64,000 bases of DNA from Streptomyces sp. V2I9 (lineage in GTDB: Bacteria; Actinomycetota; Actinomycetes; Streptomycetales; Streptomycetaceae), in NCBI RefSeq assembly GCF_030817475.1, contig NZ_JAUSZJ010000002.1, positions 642,501 through 706,500 on the forward strand. Direction: 5' to 3'. The position numbers and the translations under genes are program-made. The notes below the pieces were generated by a model. That model was not told the origin of the DNA. It saw nothing but the letters and a program-made list of their open reading frames with translations, and made no database searches. Below are positions 45,327 through 53,066 of this stretch, piece by piece (the stretch's first letter is position 1; every line of letters begins with the position of its first letter).

Positions 45327-46244
45327 TCAGGACCCCTCGGGCAGGAGGCAGAGCCCGGTCAGAGGGAACGGCACGTCGACGACTTCGTACGGCTGCCGTC
45401 CGGCGGCGGGGCCGTCGGGCAGGGGCACCGCGCGGAGGTGGCCGCCGAGGTCGGAGACGTAGGCGATGCCCGCCTCGCCGTCGACGGCGAGGCCGATGGC
45501 TTCGGCGAACCCGTCCGCGAGGATCTCGGGGCTGCGTCCTCGTGCGCCGGGTTCGGGGACGGGTGCGCGGTTGAGCGTGTTGCCCGAGGGCGGTGCGCCG
45601 CGGTCGGTCCAGTAGAGCCGGTCGCCGTCGAGGTGGAGGTCGATGGGCTCGGGGAGCCCGTCCCAGAGCACCTCGATGTCCGAGCGGTTCGCGGCGGTCC
45701 CGCCGGGCGGGATCTCCAGACCCGCGCGGAGTATGCGGCCCCGACCGCCCTTGGCCGGGCCCTTCTGGGTCCAGTACAGAAAGCCCCGGTCCGGGTCGAC
45801 CGCGACCCCGACGCACTCGGCCATGATGCCGTCCTCGGCGGGGTTCACCACGAGGTCGGTCGGGCCGCCGCCGTCCACCCGGACCCGGCTGACCCGGTGG
45901 CCCTCCCGGTCCCCCCAGTACAGCGTTCCGGCGCCGTCGGAGGTCAGCTGCTTGCCGGTGGTGATCGCACCCGGTGGGACCACGTCGCGCCGGAGGCCGC
46001 CGTCCAGGTCCACGGCCTGGACACCGCCGTTGCGACGGGAATAGTCCTGCCCCTCCTCGCCGGAGGTACCGGGGTCCGTCAGCGGCTCGCCCATGGTGGT
46101 CCAGTAGGCGGTGTGCGAGTCCACGACGATGCCGTCGGGCGCGTCGCCCGCGTCCTCGACGAAGGTGTCCGCCCGGCCGTCGACGGTGCTGATCCGCAGC
46201 ACCTTTCCGGGTATCACCTGCAGTGCCAGCAGCTCTCGCTCCAT
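45327..46244 (-). CDS. YWTD/SMP-30-like beta-propeller protein
   Basis: A 305-residue protein of repeated blades with Y-W-T-D/G patterns: TAYWTTMGE, TLYWGDREG, FLYWTQKGP, RLYWTDRGAP and IAYVSDLGG, about every 45 residues. This is a six-bladed propeller like the LDL-receptor YWTD domain, or SMP-30 type lactonases. There is no signal peptide, so it should be cytoplasmic. In other Streptomyces such genes sit beside 3-hydroxyacid dehydrogenase genes, as here: the gene upstream is 56 bases away on the same strand. That suggests a sugar-acid or hydroxy-acid lactone pathway, but I see no catalytic metal site clearly. It converges on the YhgE-like gene with 13 bases between. Confidence 0.8.
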   Translation of the reverse strand: MERELLALQVIPGKVLRISTVDGRADTFVEDAGDAPDGIVVDSHTAYWTTMGEPLTDPGTSGEEGQDYSRRNGGVQAVDLDGGLRRDVVPPGAITTGKQLTSDGAGTLYWGDREGHRVSRVRVDGGGPTDLVVNPAEDGIMAECVGVAVDPDRGFLYWTQKGPAKGGRGRILRAGLEIPPGGTAANRSDIEVLWDGLPEPIDLHLDGDRLYWTDRGAPPSGNTLNRAPVPEPGARGRSPEILADGFAEAIGLAVDGEAGIAYVSDLGGHLRAVPLPDGPAAGRQPYEVVDVPFPLTGLCLLPEGS

Positions 46245-46300
46245 GATGGCCGTCCCTGTTCCTGAGCGGCCGGGCCCCTTGGATCCCCGGCCGGGGGGTG

Positions 46301-47191
46301 TCACCGCGATCGGTCGTCGCCGGATGGCGGTTCGGTCCAGCCGAGCGGCCCGAGGACGGCGCGGGTGCGGCCGTCGCGGAGCTCGGCGAGGCGCTCGTAG
46401 GCGGGTTGGCCGGTGCCGTACGCCTCTTCGACGGCGTCGAGCACCTCGCCCATCCGGGCCGGGTCCGCGGTGCCGGTCTCGAAGGCCATCTGGGATCCGA
46501 CGTGCCGGGCCAGGTGCCGCATGCCGCCGGGACCGCCGCCCAGGACACCGCTCTCGAACGGGCCGACGGTCGCCCAGCGCAGCCCGAGCGAGGCCCGCAC
46601 CAGATCGTCGAGGTCCCGCACGTCGATGACCCCCTCCTGGACGAGGTGGGCGGCCTGGTCGTTGAAGACCTTCTGGAGGCGGTTGCCGACGAAACCGGGG
46701 ATCTCCTTCCTCAGCCGGATCGGCAGCTTGCCCAGCTCCCGGTAGACCTCGACCGCACGGTCGACCGTGCGGCCGGACGTACCCGGCCCCGGCACGACCT
46801 CGACGAGCGGCATCAGCTCCGGCGGATTGAACGGATGGCCGACCACGATGCGCTCCGCCGCCGGATTGCCCCGCGCGATCACCGACGGCAGCAGGGAGGA
46901 CGAGGACGAGGCCAGCACCACACCGTCACGCGTGTGCGCGGCCAGCGTGGCGAACACCTGCTCCTTGACCTCGACGCGCTCGGGCCCCGCCTCCTGCACG
47001 AAGTCCGCACCGTCCGCCGCCCCGGCCAGATCCGCGGTGGCCGTGACCGCCACACCGGCCAGATCCCGCGCCACCACCTCCCGCAGATCGGGCCGCGGGT
47101 CGCTGACCCGGACCTCCCAGCCACCCGCGGCGAACAACCGCGCCCAGGAGACACCGATGACGCCGGCACCGACGATCGTCACGACCGCCAC
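46301..47191 (-). CDS. 3-hydroxyacyl-CoA dehydrogenase family (L-carnitine / L-gulonate dehydrogenase-like)
   Basis: About 296 residues. The Rossmann motif VTIVGAGVIGVSWARLF is near the N-terminus, followed by ASSSSSLLPSVIA and GHPFNPPELMPLVEVVPGPG. The latter variant of the active-site motif is typical of L-carnitine dehydrogenase and lambda-crystallin (L-gulonate 3-dehydrogenase) rather than of fatty acid beta-oxidation. The C-terminal domain has KEIPGFVGNRLQ and LRWATVGPFES. The start is uncertain: GTG at 47191, 47200 or 47203 are all in frame, with no clear ribosome site. It is followed by the propeller gene, probably co-transcribed. Confidence 0.85.
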   Translation of the reverse strand: MAVVTIVGAGVIGVSWARLFAAGGWEVRVSDPRPDLREVVARDLAGVAVTATADLAGAADGADFVQEAGPERVEVKEQVFATLAAHTRDGVVLASSSSSLLPSVIARGNPAAERIVVGHPFNPPELMPLVEVVPGPGTSGRTVDRAVEVYRELGKLPIRLRKEIPGFVGNRLQKVFNDQAAHLVQEGVIDVRDLDDLVRASLGLRWATVGPFESGVLGGGPGGMRHLARHVGSQMAFETGTADPARMGEVLDAVEEAYGTGQPAYERLAELRDGRTRAVLGPLGWTEPPSGDDRSR

Positions 47192-47286
47192 GAAGACCAC
47201 CACCCGCTGAGAGGGGAAGACCTGCTCGGAGCTGCTCGGCCGCTGCTCCTGTTCCAGGGAACGGGAGCGGCAGGGCACCGGCAACT

Positions 47287-47315
47287 CGGGTGGCCGGGCG
47301 GGGCCCGGCCACCCG
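47287..47315 (-). terminator. Terminator downstream of the aldose epimerase gene
   Basis: Perfect 13 bp arms (CGGGTGGCCGGGC and its complement) around a GGG loop, in the 231-base gap before the next minus-strand gene. The position may be off by a base. Confidence 0.65.
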
Positions 47316-47422
47316 GGACGGCTCGTACGGGCCCTCGTCGGCGGGACCTCGCCGACGGGTCGTTCGGGGCCCCGATGGCCGGGCCGCCCCGGACAGCCCG
47401 CACAGACGTTCTCCTGCCGGGG

Positions 47423-48334
47423 TCAGCCGTGAACAACGCCCCAGCTGCCCGTGTACGACTCCCCCGGGGCGAGCGTGATCAGGTCGGTACCGCTGGCCAG
47501 GGCGTTGGGCGGGCCCGTCATCGGTTCGACGCCGATGCCGCGGCGGTGCGAGGCGGACGGCACCTGGTCCGCCGTGTAGACCTCCAGCCACGGCTGGGCC
47601 TCGTCCAGCCAGAAGCGGGTGGCGCGGCGCGAGCCCTCCAGACGGACCCAGGCCCGCCCGTCGGCGTCGCGGTCGAGACCGGTGAAGGCCACGTCGACGG
47701 TCTGCGTACCGATGCGGCGCGGGGCGGTGAAGTCGTACTCCGTGCCCGTGACGTCGATCGTCGGGCCGGAGGGGAGCATCCGCTCGTCGACCGGCTGGTA
47801 GCGGTGGCCGGGCAGGGTCAGCACGCAGTCGTCGAGCGGTTCGCCGACCGTCAGGTAGGGGTGCGTGCCGTGGGCGTACGGGGCGGGGCGGGTGCCGGCG
47901 TTGCGGGCCACGACCCGGACGGTGAGACCCGTACCCGCGTCCAGGGTGTACGTGACGGCGAGATCGAGGCGGAACGGGTAGCCCGTCGACCCGAGCAGGC
48001 TGTAGGCGAGGGTGATGCCGTGCGGGTCCTGCCGTACCGGCCGCCAGGTCGTCCACCGCACGAGGCCGTGGATCGCGCAGTCCAGCTCGGGTTCGGAGAC
48101 GTCGAGCTGGTATTCCGTGCCGCCGAAGGTGTAGCGGCCGCGGTCGACCCGGTTGGGCCAGGGGATCAGCAGCTGGCCGAAGGCCGCCGGGGCCGGCTCG
48201 TCGGGGCCGTACGAGAGCAGGAGCGGTTCGCCCCGGTGGCTCAGCTCCCTGAGGCCCGCGCCCGTCTCCGTGACGGTCGCCGCGTAGTCACCGGCCGCCA
48301 GTCGGTACTGCTCTCCTGTGGTGTCCTCGCTCAT
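47423..48334 (-). CDS. Aldose 1-epimerase family protein
   Basis: Galactose mutarotase-like enzyme of 303 residues that interconverts alpha and beta anomers of aldoses. Family features are LLIPWPNRVDRGRYTFGGTEY near residue 55 (quoted to LIPWPNRVDRGRYTFGG), the acidic-His region AIHGLVRWTTW with the catalytic His, GTHPYL with the second His, and a later Glu region GIGVEPMTGPPNA. It is of the YihR/GalM-like type common in Streptomyces, with no signal peptide. The ATG at 48334 has a weak site; an alternative start 18 bases upstream exists. Downstream of it lies a strong hairpin, so it seems to be transcribed alone. Confidence 0.9.
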   Translation of the reverse strand: MSEDTTGEQYRLAAGDYAATVTETGAGLRELSHRGEPLLLSYGPDEPAPAAFGQLLIPWPNRVDRGRYTFGGTEYQLDVSEPELDCAIHGLVRWTTWRPVRQDPHGITLAYSLLGSTGYPFRLDLAVTYTLDAGTGLTVRVVARNAGTRPAPYAHGTHPYLTVGEPLDDCVLTLPGHRYQPVDERMLPSGPTIDVTGTEYDFTAPRRIGTQTVDVAFTGLDRDADGRAWVRLEGSRRATRFWLDEAQPWLEVYTADQVPSASHRRGIGVEPMTGPPNALASGTDLITLAPGESYTGSWGVVHG

Positions 48335-48460
48335 GGGCTGATGGCTGTCCACCGAAGGCGGGTTGGTACCGGTCGGCGCCCGTTGTCGGCCGATCGGGCG
48401 GGTTTCCTGCTCCGTACGGCTCCTCCGCGCTGCCGGGCGCCGCCCCGGGTGCGCCGTCGC

Positions 48461-49528
48461 TCAGTTCTTCCCGTCCTGGTCGGCTGCCCGCCGGTGGGAT
48501 CCGGGCGCTTCGCGGGCGATGACCAGGCGGTCGTCGGCCCGGACGGCGCCGATCCGGGGGTCGCTGTAGCGCAGGGGCCGCCCGTCGCGGACCACGGCGA
48601 GGACGGGTTCGGAGATCTGCCGGGGGGCTTGGCCGACCTCCTCCGGCTTCGGGGAGCGTTCCGCCACCTCCAGCCCGAGTCCGGCGGAGAGCAGTTCCTC
48701 CAGCACGGTGCCGACCGCTGGGCTCAGCGATGCGACGCCGAGCAGGTGCCCGGCCGTCTCGGAGGAGGTGATGACGTTGTCCGCGCCGCCTTCACGCAGC
48801 AGGACGACGTTCTCCGCGCGGGCCACGGAGGCGGTGATGACGGCGGTGGCGTTCATCCGGCGGGCGGTCAGCGCGGCGAGGACGGCTGTGTCGTCGCTCG
48901 CGGTGGCGATCAGCACGTGCCCCGCCTTGCCGAGTTCCGCCCGTTCCAGCACGTCGGAGCGGGTCCCGTCACCGACGATGCCGACGAGGCCGTGCCGGTT
49001 CGCCTCGCCGACGGCGGCCGCGCTGACGTCGACCACCACGATCTCGCGGGGCAGCGTTCCCCGCGTCCTCAGCGTGGCCACCGCCGCCCGGCCCTTGGTG
49101 CCGTAGCCGACCATCACGGTGTGCTGTCGCACCTTGTTCCTCCAGGTCTGCTCACGCCACTCGGCGCGGGTCCGCTCCGTCAGCGCGCTGATCGTGGTGC
49201 CGACCAGGACCAGCAGGAAGCCCAGCCGCAGGGGTGTGATCACCAGGGTGTTCACGATCCGTGCGGTGTCGCTGGCCGGGACGACATCCCCGTACCCGAT
49301 CGTGGTCAGGGTGACGGCCGAGTAGTAGAAGCTGGTCAGCAGGCCGAGAGGGTGCCCGGTGGAGTCCCGGTAGCCACTGCGCCCGAGGAAGACCACCACC
49401 GTGCCGAGGACGATGAACCCGAAGGCGAGGGTGAGCCGCGAAAGGATGATCCGGAGCGGTCCGCGTGCCCGGTGGGGAAACTCGAAACGGGACCGCCGGC
49501 CGGCCTGGTCCTCGTCCTGAACGTCCAC
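48461..49528 (-). CDS. Potassium channel with RCK/TrkA-N domain
   Basis: A 355-residue two-helix potassium channel. The first membrane helix is LTLAFGFIVLGTVVVFLG, the pore loop carries the selectivity filter TTIGYGDV near residue 80, and the second helix is PLRLGFLLVLVGTTISAL. A cytoplasmic RCK (TrkA-N) domain follows with the Rossmann motif VMVGYGTKGRAAV, and a TrkA-C-like end (DPRIGAVRADDRLVIAREA). Such channels are gated by ligands bound to the RCK ring. The GTG at 49528 is taken as start; upstream the frame is open but Arg/Pro-rich and overlaps no ribosome site. Confidence 0.92.
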   Translation of the reverse strand: MDVQDEDQAGRRSRFEFPHRARGPLRIILSRLTLAFGFIVLGTVVVFLGRSGYRDSTGHPLGLLTSFYYSAVTLTTIGYGDVVPASDTARIVNTLVITPLRLGFLLVLVGTTISALTERTRAEWREQTWRNKVRQHTVMVGYGTKGRAAVATLRTRGTLPREIVVVDVSAAAVGEANRHGLVGIVGDGTRSDVLERAELGKAGHVLIATASDDTAVLAALTARRMNATAVITASVARAENVVLLREGGADNVITSSETAGHLLGVASLSPAVGTVLEELLSAGLGLEVAERSPKPEEVGQAPRQISEPVLAVVRDGRPLRYSDPRIGAVRADDRLVIAREAPGSHRRAADQDGKN

Positions 49529-49733
49529 AGGGCAGAGTCTCCGGCACAACCGGAACGGCGACCACCGGAGAGCGCGGGCCGGGCGAACGTGCCGGGCGAT
49601 CCGGCCGCACCGGCGGTCCGGGCGGGCCGTCATCCGGTTCCCGGACGGCCGGGCAGGCCGGATCGGGCAGGCTGCGTGCGCGTGGCCGCCTCCGCCTGGT
49701 GTTCGGCGGAGACGGCCACGTGGGGGGAGCCGG

Positions 49734-49901
49734 TCAGTCGTCGCGGTTCTCCGGGTCCGGAGGAAGGCCCACTTCCTCACGGTCCTCCTCCAGGCGCTCC
49801 TCCAGCCTCCTCTCGTCGGGGCGGCGAGGCATGCCGCGTCCGTGACCGGTGTCGGGGTTGCCCTCGACCTCTTCGTTCGACTTGTGGTGGTGATGGGCCA
49901 T
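49734..49901 (-). CDS. Small His- and Glu-rich protein, 55 aa
   Basis: A short gene with a strong AAGGAG ribosome site eight bases upstream of its ATG. The translation begins MAHHHHKSNEEVEGNPDTGH and continues with a very acidic and basic helix, RRLEERLEEDREEVGLPPDP, ending NRDD. It is probably disordered or a short charged helix, soluble, possibly metal-binding through the N-terminal four histidines. The composition and periodicity look like a real small Streptomyces protein. The ribosome site sits inside the end of the upstream frame, so translation may be coupled to it. Function unknown. Confidence 0.65.
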   Translation of the reverse strand: MAHHHHKSNEEVEGNPDTGHGRGMPRRPDERRLEERLEEDREEVGLPPDPENRDD

Positions 49902-49904
49902 CGG

Positions 49905-50141
49905 TCACTCCTTGTCTTCGGAGGCGGCGGGCAGAGAACGGCCGCTGACGTACCGGTCGGCTCGGCCGCGGCGAGGCGGCGCGGCGACGGATGCGCCGCG
50001 GGCGCCCGTGAGGTGATGCCGCGGCTCGGAACCAGCGCTCTCCGAGGCGAGAACGCCGGGTCCGGGGCCAGAGGGAGTGGCGGCTCCGGAGTCGCCGCCC
50101 ACGGCCACCCGCTCCGCGATGTCGCCTTCGCCCCGGTTCAT
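49905..50141 (-). CDS. Possible small protein, 78 aa
   Basis: The frame from ATG 50141 translates to MNRGEGDIAERVAVGGDSGA followed by low-complexity Gly/Pro/Arg/Ala sequence and a polar end SEDKE. The ribosome site is weak. It is listed because its stop lies three bases before the start of the better-supported 55-residue gene, and because nothing else fills this stretch. It could equally be leader sequence. Confidence 0.35.
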   Translation of the reverse strand: MNRGEGDIAERVAVGGDSGAATPSGPGPGVLASESAGSEPRHHLTGARGASVAAPPRRGRADRYVSGRSLPAASEDKE

Positions 50142-50202
50142 GGAACGAGCTTCGCACGGGTGCCGGAACCGCACGACCGGGGGAACAGCGGGAAGAGCAA
50201 GC

Positions 50203-50577
50203 TCAGCGGCCGGACTCGTCCTCCCGCGTATCGAAGCCTTCGCGGGCGTGTTCGATGGCGGGCATGTTCTGCGAGGCCCACGCCAGCAGCACGTCGATGG
50301 GGTGTCGAAGGGTCTTGCCGAGCGGAGCGATCCGGTAGCTGACCGCCACGGGACGGGTGGAGACGACCTCGCGCTCGATCACGCCGTTGCGTTCGAGCCG
50401 CCGCAGCGTCGCGGTCAGAGACTTCTGCGAGACCCGGGGGATGGCCCGGCGCAGTTCGTTGAAGCGGCAGGGGCGTTCGCAGAGTTCGCTGAGGACGCTG
50501 AGGGACCACTTGTCGAGGATCTGGTCGAGCAGTTCCCGGTGCGGGGCGTCGATGCGGAGTTCGTCGTCGGTATCCAT
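50203..50577 (-). CDS. HxlR-type winged-helix regulator
   Basis: A 124-residue single-domain regulator of the HxlR family. The core shows ILDKWSLSVLSELCERPCRF near residue 20, the recognition helix region RVSQKSLTATLRRLERNGVI and the wing REVVSTRPVAVSYRIAPLGK, all diagnostic. The proteins act as dimers and often sense reactive aldehydes, quinones or oxidants. The start at 50577 begins MDTDDELRID. It is divergent from the ridA-like gene across 77 bases containing a palindrome, so it most likely controls both. A single Cys pair (CERPC) lies in the DNA-binding domain, a possible redox switch. Confidence 0.93.
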   Translation of the reverse strand: MDTDDELRIDAPHRELLDQILDKWSLSVLSELCERPCRFNELRRAIPRVSQKSLTATLRRLERNGVIEREVVSTRPVAVSYRIAPLGKTLRHPIDVLLAWASQNMPAIEHAREGFDTREDESGR

Positions 50578-50614
50578 GGCGAAACCTGGTCTCGTTGAAG
50601 TGTCTTTCTCCTAC

Positions 50615-50635
50615 TAGGTAGCTTACAGATACCTA
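50615..50635. promoter_or_regulatory. Candidate HxlR operator between hxlR and ridA
   Basis: TAGGTA-N9-TACCTA, a perfect 6 bp inverted repeat centred between the divergent starts and overlapping a likely promoter region (the patch is AT-rich). It has the symmetry and spacing usual for HxlR dimers. Confidence 0.6.
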
Positions 50636-50654
50636 CTTCGGAGGAGAGAGAACC

Positions 50655-51065
50655 ATGACTGTTCAGCACTTCACCCCTGACGGCATGCTGCAGCCGGTCC
50701 CGTACCACCATGTCGCCGTGGGGACCGGGACCAGGCACGTCCATGTCAGCGGCCAGGTGGCACGCCAGGCCGACGGGACTCCGGTCGCACCCGGCGACCT
50801 GGCCGGACAGGTCGCCCAGGCGCTGCACAACACCGCCGTCGGACTGGCCGGTGCGGGTGCGTCGTTCGCGGACGTCCTGCGTCTGACGTTCTACGTGACC
50901 GGGTGGAGCCCGGAGAAGGCGGGCGACTTCATGGCCGGAGTCGAGTCGGTCGCCGACGAGCTCGGCCTCGGCCTCCCCATGCCCCCGGCCTCCCTCATCG
51001 GCGTCGAGTACCTCTTCGAGCCGGACGTCCTCGTCGAGGTCGAGGCGACCGCGCTCCTGGACTGA
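50655..51065 (+). CDS. ridA: RidA family (YjgF/YER057c/UK114) protein
   Basis: RidA proteins hydrolyse reactive enamine/imine intermediates released by PLP enzymes; other family members have different roles. The 136-residue length is typical. Family features are HVHVSGQVARQADGTPVAPG near residue 28, ALHNTAVGLAGAGASFADVL and, at the C-terminus, PPASLIGVEYLFEPDVLVEVEATA, quoted only in part. The arginine that defines true deaminase RidA (usually in an R-S-x-V or R-x-x-V context near residue 105) is not evident here, where P-P-A-S-L-I-G-V occurs instead. The subgroup and activity are therefore uncertain. The ATG has an AGGAG site, and control by the divergent HxlR gene is likely. Confidence 0.85.
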   Translation: MTVQHFTPDGMLQPVPYHHVAVGTGTRHVHVSGQVARQADGTPVAPGDLAGQVAQALHNTAVGLAGAGASFADVLRLTFYVTGWSPEKAGDFMAGVESVADELGLGLPMPPASLIGVEYLFEPDVLVEVEATALLD

Positions 51066-51073
51066 ACCTCTTC

Positions 51074-51110
51074 CGGGCGAGGTGCACGGCCTGCCGTTCC
51101 ACCTCGCCCG
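51074..51110. terminator. Terminator after ridA
   Basis: CGGGCGAGGTG (51074-51084) pairs with CACCTCGCCCG (51100-51110), with an inner ACGGC/GCCGT pairing. It starts nine bases after the ridA stop. Confidence 0.7.
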
Positions 51111-51193
51111 CGAAGGGCCGCCCGAGGTGCCCGTACTCCCCCGGTGGAGTGCGGGCGCCTCGTTCTTTCCCGACCAGCGCCTCGACCGACGCT

Positions 51194-51218
51194 CACGGCA
51201 CCGGCGTACGGTGCCGTG
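51194..51218 (-). terminator. Terminator at the end of the kinase-LamG gene
   Basis: CACGGCACCG-GCGTA-CGGTGCCGTG, a perfect 10 bp stem ending one base from the stop codon of the minus-strand gene. An additional imperfect 14 bp stem lies at about 51123-51160. Confidence 0.65.
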
Positions 51219-51219
51219 A

Positions 51220-52911
51220 TCACATCAGGCCGCTGATCTCCGTCGCCGTGAGGGCGCGGTCGAAGACCATGACGTCCTTGATGCTGCCCGGGAAGTGATC
51301 GACCGGCATCCGGCCGTAGCGAGCACGGCCGATGACGAAAGGCCCCTCGGACACGATCAGGATCCGGTCGTGGATCGCTCCCTCCTCGACGCCGTTCACG
51401 AAGAGACGCAGTTCCCCGGCGAAGCTGTCGCAGACACCGGTCAGGTGGGTCCATTCCCCGGCGACCGGCCGGGTCCTGGACGCGACGCGCAGGTCCGGGC
51501 GGGCGAAGGCCCAGCGGCCTTCGTGGGAGGAGTACTGGAGGTAGAAACCGCTGGTCTCCTCGCCGTCCTGGCTGACCGCGGTGACGAAGTGCGGGGGTAT
51601 CACACCGAGCCGGACCCATGCGCCGACGGTGAAGCTGCCGCGCGCGGTGTCGATCACCGCGGCGTCGGTGACCACTTCACTGCTGAATCCGTTGAACTCC
51701 GCGCCCTCACCCTGACCCGTGCCCCACCTGACCGCCGTCGCCACGGCATGGTGGCGTCCGGTCATGTCCAGCGCGCGCACGCCGGAACGCTCGTCGAGCC
51801 GCCAGGCTCCGACGGGGCGAAGCCCTTCGGCGGTCGGTCCGGATCCACAGGTGGGCGACGGAGCCGCCGGGGCCTCCCCCACCTGCTCGCGGCCGCCGGC
51901 ACGGCTGCCGGGCGCCCAAGGTGCGGCCAGAGCCGGTGCGGCGTCACGCCGCGCGGGCGGCTGCCCGCCGGAGACTGCCGACGAGGTGAGCTCGACCCCG
52001 CCGTACTGGCTGAACATCTCGGCGAGGGTGGCGGGCCGCGCGGGCACTCCGGCCTGGCTGCCGCAGTCCGCGCGGTCGGCCGCCCGTACACGACCGACCC
52101 GGGGGACGGCCGGGGCGACCCGGCCGAGAATCTGCTGCGGCGTGGGGCGGAGAGCCGGATCCTTGGCCAGGCAATCGGCCAGCAGGGCACGCAGCGCGGG
52201 GTCCGGGACGCCTGCCAGGTCCGGGGCCTCGTACACCACCCGATAGAACATGACGGGTGTCGGGCCGACACCGAACGGCCCGGCGCCGGTGGCCGCGAAG
52301 GCCAGCACCGCGCCCAGGGAGAAGACATCGCAGGCCGGGGTGACATCACCACCGTTGACCTGCTCGGGGGACATGTACCCCGCTGAGCCGATGGTGAGCC
52401 CGGTCCTGGTGAGGCTGGTGGCATCGAACGCACGGGCGATGCCGAAATCGATGACGCGCGGACCGTCGTCGGCGAGCAGCACGTTGGAGGGCTTCAGATC
52501 GCGGTGCACCAGCCCGGCCCGGTGGATGGAGACCAGTGCCTCGGCCAGGCCCGCCGCCAGCGCGGCCAGCGTCACCGGCGGCAGAACCCCCTTCTCGGCG
52601 ACCTCCTGGTGGAGTGAGGGGCCGGGGATGTAACTGGAGACCATCCAGGGCTGTTCCGCCTCCGTGTCGGCGTCGATCACCGGAGCGGTGAAGGCGCCAC
52701 CGACCGCGCGCGAAGCCCGCACCTCACTGCGGAAGCGGGTGCGGAACTCCGGCTCGTGCACCAGCGAAGCGTGCACCACCTTGATCGCGACGGACCGCCC
52801 GCTCGGTGAACGCCCCAGGAAGACCCGCCCCATCCCGCCTTCACCCAGTCGGCCCACCACTCGGTAGTCGCCCAGAAAAGTCGGATCCCCCTGCTTCAAC
52901 GGCTGCACCAC
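51220..52911 (-). CDS. Serine/threonine protein kinase fused to a LamG-like domain
   Basis: About 563 residues. The N-terminal Hanks-type kinase domain (about 10-270) has all key motifs: P-loop GRLGEGGMGRVFLG, the VAIKV lysine, HRDLKPSNVLL, DFGIARA and GSAGYMSPEQ. After a Pro/Ala-rich linker (about 300-370), the C-terminal 190 residues form a concanavalin/laminin G-like (LamG) jelly roll: EFNGFSSEVVTDAAVIDTAR, SFTVGAWVRLG, WTHLTGVCDSFAGELRLFVN and FPGSIKDVMVFDRALTATEI. LamG domains bind sugars or proteins and are usually extracellular, but I see no transmembrane helix, so both parts seem cytoplasmic. Three GTG codons at 52914, 52911 and 52908 compete as starts behind GGGAGGGG; 52911 has the best spacing. 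Confidence 0.93.
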   Translation of the reverse strand: MVQPLKQGDPTFLGDYRVVGRLGEGGMGRVFLGRSPSGRSVAIKVVHASLVHEPEFRTRFRSEVRASRAVGGAFTAPVIDADTEAEQPWMVSSYIPGPSLHQEVAEKGVLPPVTLAALAAGLAEALVSIHRAGLVHRDLKPSNVLLADDGPRVIDFGIARAFDATSLTRTGLTIGSAGYMSPEQVNGGDVTPACDVFSLGAVLAFAATGAGPFGVGPTPVMFYRVVYEAPDLAGVPDPALRALLADCLAKDPALRPTPQQILGRVAPAVPRVGRVRAADRADCGSQAGVPARPATLAEMFSQYGGVELTSSAVSGGQPPARRDAAPALAAPWAPGSRAGGREQVGEAPAAPSPTCGSGPTAEGLRPVGAWRLDERSGVRALDMTGRHHAVATAVRWGTGQGEGAEFNGFSSEVVTDAAVIDTARGSFTVGAWVRLGVIPPHFVTAVSQDGEETSGFYLQYSSHEGRWAFARPDLRVASRTRPVAGEWTHLTGVCDSFAGELRLFVNGVEEGAIHDRILIVSEGPFVIGRARYGRMPVDHFPGSIKDVMVFDRALTATEISGLM

Positions 52912-53066
52912 CACGAACCCCTCCCGCACGCACTGACCGAACCGCCGCAGCCTACGGGCCACGGACTTGCCCACCGTCCGCGGGTTCGACGGAGACGCGG
53001 GGACGGCGAAGTCCCGGAAGGGTGCCGCTCACTGACGCACCGTACGCACCGGGACGAACTGGATGA

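Noticed and set aside
49734..49901. Engineered His-tag at the start of the 55-residue protein
   Set aside because: Only four histidines, surrounded by natural GC-rich sequence with a normal Streptomyces ribosome site and no vector sequence.
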